From positions 1 through 64,000 of the forward strand of contig CAYVRP010000011.1 of the NCBI GenBank assembly GCA_964454025.1: a stretch of DNA of 64,000 bases. Reading direction: 5' to 3'. This DNA is from JAFGBI01 sp964454025. Lineage in GTDB: Bacteria > Myxococcota_A > Polyangia > Polyangiales > Polyangiaceae. Shown here piece after piece: positions 1 to 7,828 of the stretch (position 1 is the first letter of the stretch; each line of letters starts with the position of its first letter). The translations under genes were made by a program, and so were the position numbers. Below the pieces are notes generated by a model that saw only the letters and a list, made by a program, of their open reading frames with translations, did no database searches and had not been told where the DNA came from.

Positions 1-692
1 GCCGGGTCGAGCGGCGGCGGCTCTTCCCGGAGGACCACCTCGGTCGAGCCAGCCGACGGCGCGGAGAAGGCGGCGGCGAGGGTGTCGGCGAGGCGCGCGC
101 GGTCCACTACGAACCCGCCGTGCGGAAGGACGGGCAGGACGTTGCCACGGTCCACCGTGAGCCCGCCGCCGAAGGGGCGGCGCTCGATCACCTGCCGGTC
201 CAGGCGGTCGGCGAGGGCGCTCACCTTCACCGGGTCCACGGCGGTGACGAGCCGGATCAGCTCGGGACTGGCCCAGCGCCGCCACCACCAGGTGGTGCGA
301 GCCAGGAGACCGCCGGCCCGACCGGCACGGAGCGCCGCCTCGACGGTCGCCTCGACGTTGACGGTGAAGCGGACGTCCTCGGCCGTCACCTTCACCAGCG
401 CCGGGCCGACGCGCACGGTGAGCGTACCGCGCTGGAGGCGACTCGCCTGTTCCTGCAAGACCCGCTCAGCTTCCTCGCGGCGGAGCGCCGAAAGGGCGAC
501 TGGACCCGCCCAGACCCCGCGCAGGATCCGGTGCCCCAGGAGCGCGCGGTCGGTCGCGGAGGGCAGCCAGAAGGCCAGCGCCACCGCGACGAACAAGAGC
601 GCGCCGGTCACGGAGCGCCGGCGCCCGTACCGCTCGACGAGGGCGCGCCAGCCGATCCCTGCAGGACGACGGGTCACCGGTCGCTCTCCCAT
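1..692 (-). CDS. VanW/YoaR-like membrane-anchored protein, C-terminally truncated by window edge
   Basis: Only the N-terminal ~230 residues are in the window. They show a basic start, one membrane segment (about residues 28-45, ending in FWLP), then a stretch like the putative peptidoglycan-binding repeat of VanW-family proteins: a helix, then RGTLTVRVGPALVKVTAEDV, then VEATVEAALRAGRAGG. A second similar stretch begins near residue 175. In this family the repeats usually precede a VanW domain, which would lie left of base 1. The role is probably envelope-associated; no enzyme activity is established. The ATG at 692 lacks a good ribosome site, whereas a GTG at 677 has GGGAG six to eight bases upstream and may be the true start. 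It is transcribed away from the gene at 836. Confidence 0.72.
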   Translation of the reverse strand, partial: MGERPVTRRPAGIGWRALVERYGRRRSVTGALLFVAVALAFWLPSATDRALLGHRILRGVWAGPVALSALRREEAERVLQEQASRLQRGTLTVRVGPALVKVTAEDVRFTVNVEATVEAALRAGRAGGLLARTTWWWRRWASPELIRLVTAVDPVKVSALADRLDRQVIERRPFGGGLTVDRGNVLPVLPHGGFVVDRARLADTLAAAFSAPSAGSTEVVLREEPPPLDP

Positions 693-835
693 CGATGGTG
701 CGCCTTCGATCGGCCCCGGCCCGCGGCGCCAAGGGCCGCTCGTAGCGTACCGGTTCGAATCCCCGAGGAAAAGCGCGGGCTTCTCGTCGGTGCGGGTCCG
801 CTCCGCCGGGCGTCGATCCATGCTAAGGATCTCCT

Positions 836-1417
836 GTGTGGGTTCGACGCTCGGCCATACGCCCGGTCCCCGCCTACGCCCGGGTTCCGGGGCGTGCCCT
901 CGACGCGGTGCGGGAGGGGCTCGCGGAGGACGATGACGAGGCACGGGAGCAGCTCGACGCCGGGCTCGCCCGCTTCGAGCGTGAACAGCCGGTGGTCGCT
1001 GCCCGCGTGGCCGAGGCGCTCGGCCGCTCCCTGGACGAAACCGCGCAGGCGCTCGGCTACTTCCTCACGTTGGCCGTCTGGCTCGCCTTCGACGCCGCGT
1101 TCAGCGACCGCGTGGCCGAGGTGACCGAGCAGGAGCTGGCCGCGACCGAAGAGCTGCTCCGTCTCGACGAGGAGCTCCGCGGCGCCGACCCCCTCGAGCC
1201 CCTCGACAGCGATGACGTGGTCGCCATGGAGCAGCCGGACCTTGTGGCCTTCGTTCACGAGCACGTCGATGCGACGCTCCAGATGCACGCAGAGTCCGTG
1301 GACGTCGACGACGTGGACGCGGTCTATCGCCTGGTGCTGGTGGAGATCCTGGCGCTTTCCTACGCCGTTCATCGTCCGGTGGGCTACCCGGTAGCCAAGA
1401 CGGAGCTACTGGCCTGA
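836..1417 (+). CDS. Hypothetical acidic helical protein
   Basis: A 193-residue protein that I do not recognise. The GTG start follows AAGGA at a spacing of about six bases, which supports this start. The protein is strongly acidic and predicted largely helical: after a basic N-terminus there are runs rich in Glu, Asp, Ala and Leu, a hydrophobic helix near residues 70-85 (LTLAVWLAFDAAF) and an Asp-rich segment around 140-160. It has no signal peptide and no catalytic motif I can see. Codon use matches the neighbourhood (strong G/C third positions), so it is likely a real gene. It converges with the TerB-like gene on the other strand. Confidence 0.6.
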   Translation: MWVRRSAIRPVPAYARVPGRALDAVREGLAEDDDEAREQLDAGLARFEREQPVVAARVAEALGRSLDETAQALGYFLTLAVWLAFDAAFSDRVAEVTEQELAATEELLRLDEELRGADPLEPLDSDDVVAMEQPDLVAFVHEHVDATLQMHAESVDVDDVDAVYRLVLVEILALSYAVHRPVGYPVAKTELLA

Positions 1418-1589
1418 CGGGCGCGTCGGCGGGCCGGGGCACGGATCGACCGGTCAGGCTGCATCGGCGCCGTGATGAACGGCTCCGGACGGGGTGCGGG
1501 CGGGTTCCCCGGCACGCCCTCCCGGGGTTCGCCGCTCGCTTGGCGCCACGGGTCGCTGATCGTTCGCGGCGACCAGGCTGATGGGCGTG

Positions 1590-2081
1590 CTAGCCGCCCT
1601 CGTCCTCGTCCGCGCCGGTGCCCGCCTCCGCGGCGCGGAGGCGCTCACCGAGCAGCCAGCGGAGGGCGGTGAGGTCGTACCGATCGGGACGGTCCCCTTC
1701 AGGCATCTCCGCGACCTCGCGCGCGGCCTCGGCCGCTTCCCGGCGCAGGCCCGGCGGGATCTCGAGCCGCGTGCCCAGCCGCATGAGGCTGCCGAGCTCG
1801 TCCTGGGTGGCGACCCCGTCGAGGGTCGCGAGCCAGCAGGCGACGGCGTAGACGAAGAGGCGGTCCTCCGGGGTCAGGGACCGGTGGTCCAGCTCGCCCA
1901 GGTCCAGGGGGTTCCGGGTCGCCGCCTCGATCTCGGCGATCTGCTCGAGCTCGAGCCCCTCGTCGAGCGCCGTTCGCACGATGGCGTCGGCTTCGTCGGG
2001 ATCGAGCTGCCCGTCCGCCCACCCCACCGCGGCCAGGGCGAGGAAGACGTCGCGTCCGAGGCGGGGCTTGTCGTCGGTCAT
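1590..2081 (-). CDS. TerB-like (tellurite-resistance-B fold) protein
   Basis: A 163-residue acidic protein with two TerB-like helical repeats. The first is around residues 12-35 (AAVGWADGQLDPDEADAI) and the second around 80-105 (ACWLATLDGVATQDELGSL); both carry the family's ADG/LDG-x-x-x-x-x-E signature, which places conserved acidic residues in a metal-binding-like site. TerB-family proteins are cytoplasmic or membrane-attached and poorly understood biochemically. The ATG start is preceded by AGGGAG at a good spacing. A longer upstream reading of this frame runs back across the divergent RNase HII-like gene and is not coding. The C-terminus is a short acidic Gly-rich tail. Confidence 0.7.
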   Translation of the reverse strand: MTDDKPRLGRDVFLALAAVGWADGQLDPDEADAIVRTALDEGLELEQIAEIEAATRNPLDLGELDHRSLTPEDRLFVYAVACWLATLDGVATQDELGSLMRLGTRLEIPPGLRREAAEAAREVAEMPEGDRPDRYDLTALRWLLGERLRAAEAGTGADEDEGG

Positions 2082-2187
2082 GGGGATCTCCCTTGTCCCC
2101 ATATCACGGAGTCCGACCGGCGGCGGCCCGGGAGCGGGCTTGCACCCTGGGCGGAGCACGCCGCCCGCGCTAGGGTGCCGCGCGAAC

Positions 2188-3132
2188 GTGGCGCCCACGG
2201 CGGCAGGGTACCGCATCGGCATCGACGAGAACGGCCTCGGGGCGCGGCTCGGCCCGTTGATCGTCACCGCCGCGCTCGCTCGCGTCACCCCCGCGGGAGC
2301 CCGGTGGCTCGCGGCTGGCGGCCACGCCGCGCTGAGCGCCGACCTCGGGGACAGCAAGGTCCTCGCCTCGCACGCCGATAGCCGGCGCGGCGAGGCCTGG
2401 GCCCGCGCGCTGGCCGAGTGCCCGGGCCAGCCGCCCGCCGCCTGTCCCGCCGCGCTCTTCGAGCGCCTCTCGCTCGAGGGCCCGGGTGCGCTCCGCGCCC
2501 GCTGCCCCGCGGCGGCGCGCGACCAGTGCTGGGGCCACGACGACGAGCCGTTCCGGGCGAGCGATGCCCTCGTGGTCCGGGTTCGCGGCCATCTCCGGGC
2601 TCTCGCCGCGCAGGGGGTCCTGATCGAGCGCGTGCTCACCAGCGTGGTCTGCACGGCCCGGCTCAACGAGGAGCGGGCCGCGGGGCGCAGCCGGTTCGTG
2701 GTGGATCTGCACGCGATGGAGCGGCTGCTGCTCCGGCTCCGCGACTCCGTTGACGCCGACGTGCACGCGGTCTGCGGCAAGGTGGGGGGCATCGGCGACT
2801 ATCCCCGGTTCTTCGGGCCGCTCGCCGGTCGCCTGCACTCGGTGATCGCGGCCGAGCGCGCCCACTCCGCGTATCATCTTCCCGGGCTCGGTCAGGTCCA
2901 CTTCGTCATGGACGCGGACGCCTCCGACGCGCTCGTCATGCTCGCCTCGCTGGTCGGCAAGTACTTCCGCGAGCTGTTCATGGGACGCATCGGGCGCTTC
3001 CACGCCGGCGTCGCCGCCCGCGACCTGCCGAGCGGCTACCACGACCCGCGCACGGACCGCTTCGTGGCCGAAACCGCGGGCTCACCCTCTCGGGACCGCG
3101 TGCCGCCGACCTGCTTCGAACGCGACCGTTGA
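2188..3132 (+). CDS. Divergent RNase HII-like (RNase H fold) protein
   Basis: A 314-residue protein whose start reads GIDENGLGARLGPLIVTAA, clearly patterned on the RNase HII opening GxDExGrGplaGPvv, including the Asp-Glu catalytic pair. Further family-like elements follow: DLGDSKVL (compare DSKkL), a VVDLHAME strand supplying a third acidic residue, and FVMDADASD...LVGKYFREL (compare GDakv...AASiiAKvtRD). It is much longer than typical RNase HII (about 200-220 residues) and has insertions, including HAVCGKVGGIGDYPRFFGP. RNase HII removes ribonucleotides from DNA-RNA hybrids; whether this variant does so is inference. A GTG start at 2188 is chosen because the similarity begins nine residues later. 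An organism-wide canonical rnhB may exist elsewhere. Confidence 0.66.
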   Translation: MAPTAAGYRIGIDENGLGARLGPLIVTAALARVTPAGARWLAAGGHAALSADLGDSKVLASHADSRRGEAWARALAECPGQPPAACPAALFERLSLEGPGALRARCPAAARDQCWGHDDEPFRASDALVVRVRGHLRALAAQGVLIERVLTSVVCTARLNEERAAGRSRFVVDLHAMERLLLRLRDSVDADVHAVCGKVGGIGDYPRFFGPLAGRLHSVIAAERAHSAYHLPGLGQVHFVMDADASDALVMLASLVGKYFRELFMGRIGRFHAGVAARDLPSGYHDPRTDRFVAETAGSPSRDRVPPTCFERDR

Positions 3133-3501
3133 AAATGGACGAGGGCCCCCACGTGCGCATCGCCCCCCAAAATAGCTAGGTGCGCCGCGGAGGCCCGAGA
3201 GTAGGCGGGCGCGGAGCCGCACGGTAGGGTCGGCAGGGTGCGGCCCCGCGCTCGGCCATCAATGCCCGTCGCGTGGCGGTTCGATCACTTCCGGTCGCTG
3301 GACGGTACTTTTTTCTCCAGTGCCGTTCGCTCGCCAATTTTCAATCCTGCTGCCCTCGCACGTCTCGGCCGGGGTGCACCCCCGCCCGGGCACCGCGTCC
3401 CTCCGCGGTCCCGCTGACCGCCGTCGCGGGGCCAGGACCGCCGCGCGTCGCCCCCTCGGAGCGCTGGCGCTCACATCGCTCGCGGCTACGCTCCCGGCCT
3501 C
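3133..3501. other. Intergenic stretch, no gene recognised
   Basis: About 370 bases between the RNase HII-like gene and the next plus-strand gene. The middle is GC-rich, with two AT-richer patches (around 3128-3145 and 3305-3350, including a T6 run near 3310) that may hold the promoter for the downstream gene. No RNA gene, repeat array or conserved open frame is visible. Confidence 0.4.
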
Positions 3502-4341
3502 GTGAAGGCCGTCGTGACCATCCTCCAGTGCCGGCGGGCAGTCTTGCCGTACCTGTTCGTCCGGCACGTGCTTCCCCGCATGCGGGCATGGTTTCCGGGT
3601 CCGGTCGACTGCGTGATCGTTCAGCATCGCGTCGATGCGTCGGGCGGCGGCACGGCTCTCGAGTCGCTGGCCCGCGGCGCTGGAGGCATCGCCACCGTGC
3701 GCGAATGGACCGCGGCAGGGCGCTACGCGGGTGCGGAGATCATCGGGCACGAGATCGTCCATCGCCCCTACCCGACGGTGCCCGGCTACCACCTCGCCGT
3801 CGCCGCGGCGCTCGAGCGAGGCGCGGACTTCCACCTCATGCTGGAGGACGACGCGCTCGTGATCGATCCGGAATGCGGGCGCTGGGACGAGCGGCTCGGG
3901 CGGAGCGAGGTCGGGGTCTACCGGCGGTTCCACGAGATCAACACCGCCTACTACGTGGCCCGGCCGAGCTTCGACCGGCGGATCGTGGGCCGGCTCGCCG
4001 ACTACCAGGCGTTCACCTGGAAGCGCCGCATGGAACCGTTTCTGCGCCGCCAGCTCCGGACCAGCCGCGCCTACCTCGAGCCCTCCTACGCCGTGCGCTA
4101 CCATCACCGCGAGTACCCGTACACGGGGCTCCGGTACGTCGTCGACTGCGTCCGCGCGCTCGCCCCCGAGGACGTGCCGCTGCTCGACGTGGACTTCGGC
4201 CCCGGCTGCGCCGAGCTTCCCCCGGTGACGCCAGAGGAGCGGCGTCAGCACGCGGCGCGGGACGGCGCGCGCTGGGTCGATCGCGTCCGGCGGCTGCGGG
4301 CGGGAGTGGTGCAGGCGGCCTACCGGGCCATCGGGCGGTGA
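3502..4341 (+). CDS. Glycosyltransferase-like protein (GT-A style, family unassigned)
   Basis: A 279-residue cytoplasmic protein. The N-terminus (KAVVTILQCRRAVLPYLFV) resembles the first strand of nucleotide-sugar-binding folds. Around residues 112-122 the sequence HLMLEDDALVID has the E-D-D pattern often seen as the metal-binding motif of GT-A glycosyltransferases such as family 25-like enzymes. The second half is rich in Tyr, Arg and His (SYAVRYHHREYPYTGLRYV). No membrane segment or signal peptide is visible. The start is GTG with no clear ribosome site. It stands alone and no acceptor or donor can be inferred. I am fairly sure it is a real gene, less sure of the activity. Confidence 0.55.
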   Translation: MKAVVTILQCRRAVLPYLFVRHVLPRMRAWFPGPVDCVIVQHRVDASGGGTALESLARGAGGIATVREWTAAGRYAGAEIIGHEIVHRPYPTVPGYHLAVAAALERGADFHLMLEDDALVIDPECGRWDERLGRSEVGVYRRFHEINTAYYVARPSFDRRIVGRLADYQAFTWKRRMEPFLRRQLRTSRAYLEPSYAVRYHHREYPYTGLRYVVDCVRALAPEDVPLLDVDFGPGCAELPPVTPEERRQHAARDGARWVDRVRRLRAGVVQAAYRAIGR

Positions 4342-4435
4342 CCGGGGCGGGTCCATCGGCGCCGTTCGGCGCGGTCGGCGGGGCGCACCGGGCCGCCATC
4401 GCCCGGCGCCCCGGGCCGTGCTAGGACGCCGCCCC

Positions 4436-4669
4436 ATGTCAGAGCCCAAGGTCGATGTCGCCCACCACTCCGTCGAGCTCGACGGCACTACCTACCGGAT
4501 CCAGGAGCTCGGCCCCGACAACCTGGCCGTCCTGGTCGCGGGAGTGCCCGTGGGGCGCATCGTCTTCAGCTGGGGCGTCGCGAATGGGGTCGTGGAGGGG
4601 GACACGGTGAGCGAGCAGACCCTCACCGCCATCGCGGAGGCCTGGTTCGCGGCTGCGGATGCGGGCTGA
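4436..4669 (+). CDS. Small conserved-looking hypothetical protein
   Basis: A 77-residue acidic protein, not recognised. The ATG at 4436 (MSEPKVDVAHHSVELDGTTY) is preferred over an in-frame start six codons earlier because the upstream codons look non-coding. The sequence alternates short beta-like stretches (YRIQELG, LAVLVAGVPVGRIVFSW) and ends in a helix (TLTAIAEAWFAAADAG), so it could be a small alpha/beta domain. It sits between the glycosyltransferase-like gene and the kinase, all on the plus strand, but gaps are large enough that co-transcription is uncertain. Confidence 0.5.
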   Translation: MSEPKVDVAHHSVELDGTTYRIQELGPDNLAVLVAGVPVGRIVFSWGVANGVVEGDTVSEQTLTAIAEAWFAAADAG

Positions 4670-4741
4670 GCCGCGCGCGGGGACGGCGCCGCGCCCCGCC
4701 CTCGCGGCAGGAAATTCGCCGCGCTTTCCCCGATCTCGCCC

Positions 4742-6874
4742 GTGACCGGGGCTGGTCGGCGTGCCGCCCTCGCTCTCGCGGCGGAAATCCGGGACAATCC
4801 TCGCGTGGCGCAGGAACCGGGCGATCAGGGAGCGGGACCGGCGCAGCCGTTCGGGCCGTTCTTCCTGGACAAGCGCATCGCCGTGGGCGGCAGCGCGGAG
4901 GTCTTCCTCGCGCGGCCGAAGCGAGGCGAGAAGCCGGCGCCGCGCCTGGTCGTCAAGCGCCTCCTGCCCGCGGTCCGGGCGCACAGCGACCTCGGGACCC
5001 TGGAGCGCGAGGCGGAGCTCCACCGGGCGGTGCAGCACCCCAACGTGGTGACCGTCTACGGCGCCGGCGAGGTGAACGGCGAGCCGTACATCGCCATGGA
5101 GTACGTCGAGGGGGTCGACGTCTACCGGCTGCTTCGACGTTCGGAGTCGGAGCAGCGGCCCATCCCCCCGCCGCTGGCCGTGCACATCGCCCGCCAGGTC
5201 GCCGATGCCCTCGGCAGCGTCCACAACGCTCGCGACGGCAACGGCCGCCGGCTGGAGATCGTCCACCGCGACATCAACCCGTCGAACGTGTACCTCTCGG
5301 TCACCGGCGCGGTGAAGGTGGGGGACTTCGGCATCGCGCGGACGGGCGCTCCGGGGCCGCTGTCGGTCGGCTCGGGCAAGGGGCTCAAGGGCAAGTTCGG
5401 CTACCTGGCGCCGGAGCAGGTCGCTGGCGAGCCGTTCGACCACCGGGCCGATCTGTTCGCGCTCACTGTCCTGCTCGGCGAGATGCTGATCGGTGAGCGC
5501 ATCTTTCCTGGCAGCGGGGAGCTGGCGGTGCTGCTCGCCATCCGCGACGGTGACTACGAGCGTCTGCGCGAGCGGGCCGACTCCCTGCCGCCGGCGCTCT
5601 ATGCGCGCTGCCAGAAGGGGCTCGAGCGACGGCCGGAGGCGCGCTTCCAGAGCGCCGAGGAGATGTCCGCCGCGCTGCGCGCCTTCGAGCTCCCGTCCCC
5701 CGAGGAGCTGTGCCAGGAGCTCTCGGAGTGGGTGCGCTGGGCGCGGGACGACGGCGGCTTCTTTCGCAAGATTGAGGGTCGGATCCGGGACTCGGTCCAG
5801 CGCATGCGCGCCGCGCGCCTCGCCACGAGCCCGCCGCTGATGAGCGGGGGCTCCGTGCCGCCCCAGTCGTCGCTACCGCCCGCCGACACGGCCGCCCGCG
5901 TGCGGCGCGAGGGCACCGACATCGTCGAGGTGGTTTCGTTCCCGAAGCTGCTCGAGATGGTCGCGACCGGCGAGCTCGGGGCGCGGGACACGGTGGCGCT
6001 GATGGGGTCGGCGTTCCGTGCCATCGAGGACATCGACGAGCTCGCCCGGCACCTCCTGCCGTCGAACACGCAGACCACGCGCCAGCTTCACGAGCCGGGC
6101 GTCCCCGACTACCAGGCGATACTGGCGGACACGCCGATGAACGCGGTGCTGGCCTACCTGCGCAGCAACCGCGAGACCGGGGCGCTCTTCGTCACCCGTC
6201 GCGAGGGCCCGGTGGAGCGCCGCAAGGAGATCTACCTCCAGGACGGCCGGCTCCTCCACGTCGCCTCCAGCGACCGCGCCGAGCTGCTCGGCGAGTACCT
6301 CGTTCGCCGCGGCGCCCTCGAGCGGGCGCAGCTCGACGCCGCGCTGTCCATCATCGCTCGGCACGGGGGGCGCCTGGGGGAAACCCTGATCGGAATGGGG
6401 CTCGTCGAGCCGGTGGACCTCTTCCGCGCGATCCGGGATCAGGGACGAGATCGCGTGGCCGTGCTCTGCGCGTGGACCGACGGGAGCGCGGGGTTCTACC
6501 GGGGCACCGTCCCCGGGCACGTCGAGTTTCCGCTCGATCTCGACCTGACCAGCCCCATGATGGCGGGCGTGATCGTCGCGTCGCAAGGCGACCCGCGGTC
6601 GCTCCTGCCCGACGGCGCCGCGCGGATCTGGCCGGGGCCGCGCGCGTCGACCTTGGGCGACGACCGGGAGCGAGGGTTCGCCCCGTCGTCGCTCCAGGCC
6701 ATCGCCGGGATGATCGGGCAGGACATCACCGTCGCGGAGGCGGTGGCGCGCATCACCGCGCCGCGCACCGGTCGGGGCGCGCGGCAGATCCACGACAAGG
6801 AGGCCTGCGCGGCGCTGGTGGTGGCGCGCGACATCGGGTGGATCGAGTTCGAGGGTGCGACCCAACGCGGCTGA
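4742..6874 (+). CDS. Ser/Thr protein kinase fused to a PATAN/DUF4388-like domain
   Basis: A 710-residue soluble protein. The N-terminal kinase domain (about 38-315) has a glycine loop (VGGSAEVFLA), the ATP-binding Lys near 72, the catalytic HRDINPSN around 175-182, DFG at 195-197 and an APEQ segment, so it should be an active Hanks-type kinase of the kind abundant in myxobacteria. A Ser/Pro-rich linker (about 350-385) leads to a region around 460-620 resembling PATAN/DUF4388 (MNAVLAYLRSNRETGALFV, LQDGRLLHVASS, LGETLIGMGLV), a module found in two-component and motility-related proteins. The last ~90 residues are unassigned. No transmembrane segment is visible, so input is presumably cytoplasmic. 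GTG starts at 4742 and 4805 are both possible. Confidence 0.85.
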   Translation: MTGAGRRAALALAAEIRDNPRVAQEPGDQGAGPAQPFGPFFLDKRIAVGGSAEVFLARPKRGEKPAPRLVVKRLLPAVRAHSDLGTLEREAELHRAVQHPNVVTVYGAGEVNGEPYIAMEYVEGVDVYRLLRRSESEQRPIPPPLAVHIARQVADALGSVHNARDGNGRRLEIVHRDINPSNVYLSVTGAVKVGDFGIARTGAPGPLSVGSGKGLKGKFGYLAPEQVAGEPFDHRADLFALTVLLGEMLIGERIFPGSGELAVLLAIRDGDYERLRERADSLPPALYARCQKGLERRPEARFQSAEEMSAALRAFELPSPEELCQELSEWVRWARDDGGFFRKIEGRIRDSVQRMRAARLATSPPLMSGGSVPPQSSLPPADTAARVRREGTDIVEVVSFPKLLEMVATGELGARDTVALMGSAFRAIEDIDELARHLLPSNTQTTRQLHEPGVPDYQAILADTPMNAVLAYLRSNRETGALFVTRREGPVERRKEIYLQDGRLLHVASSDRAELLGEYLVRRGALERAQLDAALSIIARHGGRLGETLIGMGLVEPVDLFRAIRDQGRDRVAVLCAWTDGSAGFYRGTVPGHVEFPLDLDLTSPMMAGVIVASQGDPRSLLPDGAARIWPGPRASTLGDDRERGFAPSSLQAIAGMIGQDITVAEAVARITAPRTGRGARQIHDKEACAALVVARDIGWIEFEGATQRG

Positions 6875-6928
6875 CGGCCGCGTCGAGGGCCTCGACAGCC
6901 AACCGGGCGCGGCCTAACTTGGGGAGGG

Positions 6929-7804
6929 ATGGCCGTCGAGGCGAGCACCCGCGTCGTCACCTTCGAGTCGCGACCCGACGAAGACCTGCATGCCGTCGTC
7001 CTCGCCGCGGCGCGCGCCGTCGGCCGTGACGAGTTCGACGCCGGCGGGCTGCTCGAGGTTTGTCCGGTCAGCGAGCCCGCCGAACCGGCGATTCGGCTCG
7101 AGGCGTCGCTCTCGGACGACGGGCTCCGGAGCGCGATCGCGCGGCTCGACGTGCACCTCTCGACGCTCGCGGAGCGCGTCGACCCGGAGATGGTGCGAGA
7201 GGCCGCCGCCGCCTTCGGCGGGGCCGAGTACACCAACCTCTGCGTGGGCGCCGGCGCCGGGGGGGCGGACGGCGGCGCCGCCGCGCCGCGGGGCGAGGAC
7301 GCGCTCGACATCACCGTCACCTTCCCGACGCAGTGGCGGATCTACGCGCGCAACCGCGCGCTCGTGCGCCCGGCGTGGACCGCGGAGGAGCGGGCCATTG
7401 CGGTCGAGGCGCTGCGGGTGCTCGGCGTCGGGTTCCGCCTGCGCGCCGGGTGCGCCGTCGTGCGCGGACATCAGCTCCGGCGGCGCCCCACGCGGCGCGC
7501 GCAGGCGGACGCCCTCCTCGCGGCCGCGGCGGGCGGGCTCGCGGCCGCGCTCTACACGGCCCGGATACCGCCGTCATCGAGCCTGCGCCTCGCGGTGGTC
7601 CCCCGCGCCGGAGGCCGGCGCCAGATCGATGCCTGCATCAGCCACGGGCTCATCGCCGAGCGCGCGACCGGCGCGGAGGAGATCCTCGCGATCCAGCGGT
7701 TCGCCGAGCGCCACTTCGCCTTCCGGCTCGCCGCGCGCTCCTGGCGGGTGGCGAGCCGGACCTGGACCGACGGCGGCCCTCGCGACCCTGCCCGCGGGCG
7801 GTGA
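6929..7804 (+). CDS. Hypothetical protein
   Basis: A 291-residue protein that I do not recognise. It begins with an alternating segment (VVTFESRPDEDLHAVVLAAARAVGRDEF) and has a Gly/Ala-rich break around residues 108-128, followed by a basic second half with many Arg residues. No signal peptide, membrane segment or known active-site motif is visible. The ATG directly follows a purine-rich GGGGAGGG stretch, which is unusually close for a ribosome site. It ends 24 bases before the convergent acyl-CoA dehydrogenase gene. Codon bias is like its neighbours, so it is probably real. Confidence 0.55.
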   Translation: MAVEASTRVVTFESRPDEDLHAVVLAAARAVGRDEFDAGGLLEVCPVSEPAEPAIRLEASLSDDGLRSAIARLDVHLSTLAERVDPEMVREAAAAFGGAEYTNLCVGAGAGGADGGAAAPRGEDALDITVTFPTQWRIYARNRALVRPAWTAEERAIAVEALRVLGVGFRLRAGCAVVRGHQLRRRPTRRAQADALLAAAAGGLAAALYTARIPPSSSLRLAVVPRAGGRRQIDACISHGLIAERATGAEEILAIQRFAERHFAFRLAARSWRVASRTWTDGGPRDPARGR

Positions 7805-7828
7805 GGGCCGCCGCGCGGGGCGCCGGCG

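Noticed and set aside
745..768. GGTTCGAATCC sequence that looks like a tRNA T-loop
   Set aside because: The flanking bases form only two pairs of a T-stem and there is no acceptor, D or anticodon arm around it.
3130..3345. TTGAAAAT near 3130 and its inverse complement near 3337
   Set aside because: Eight bases over a 200-base distance in AT-rich patches is likely chance.
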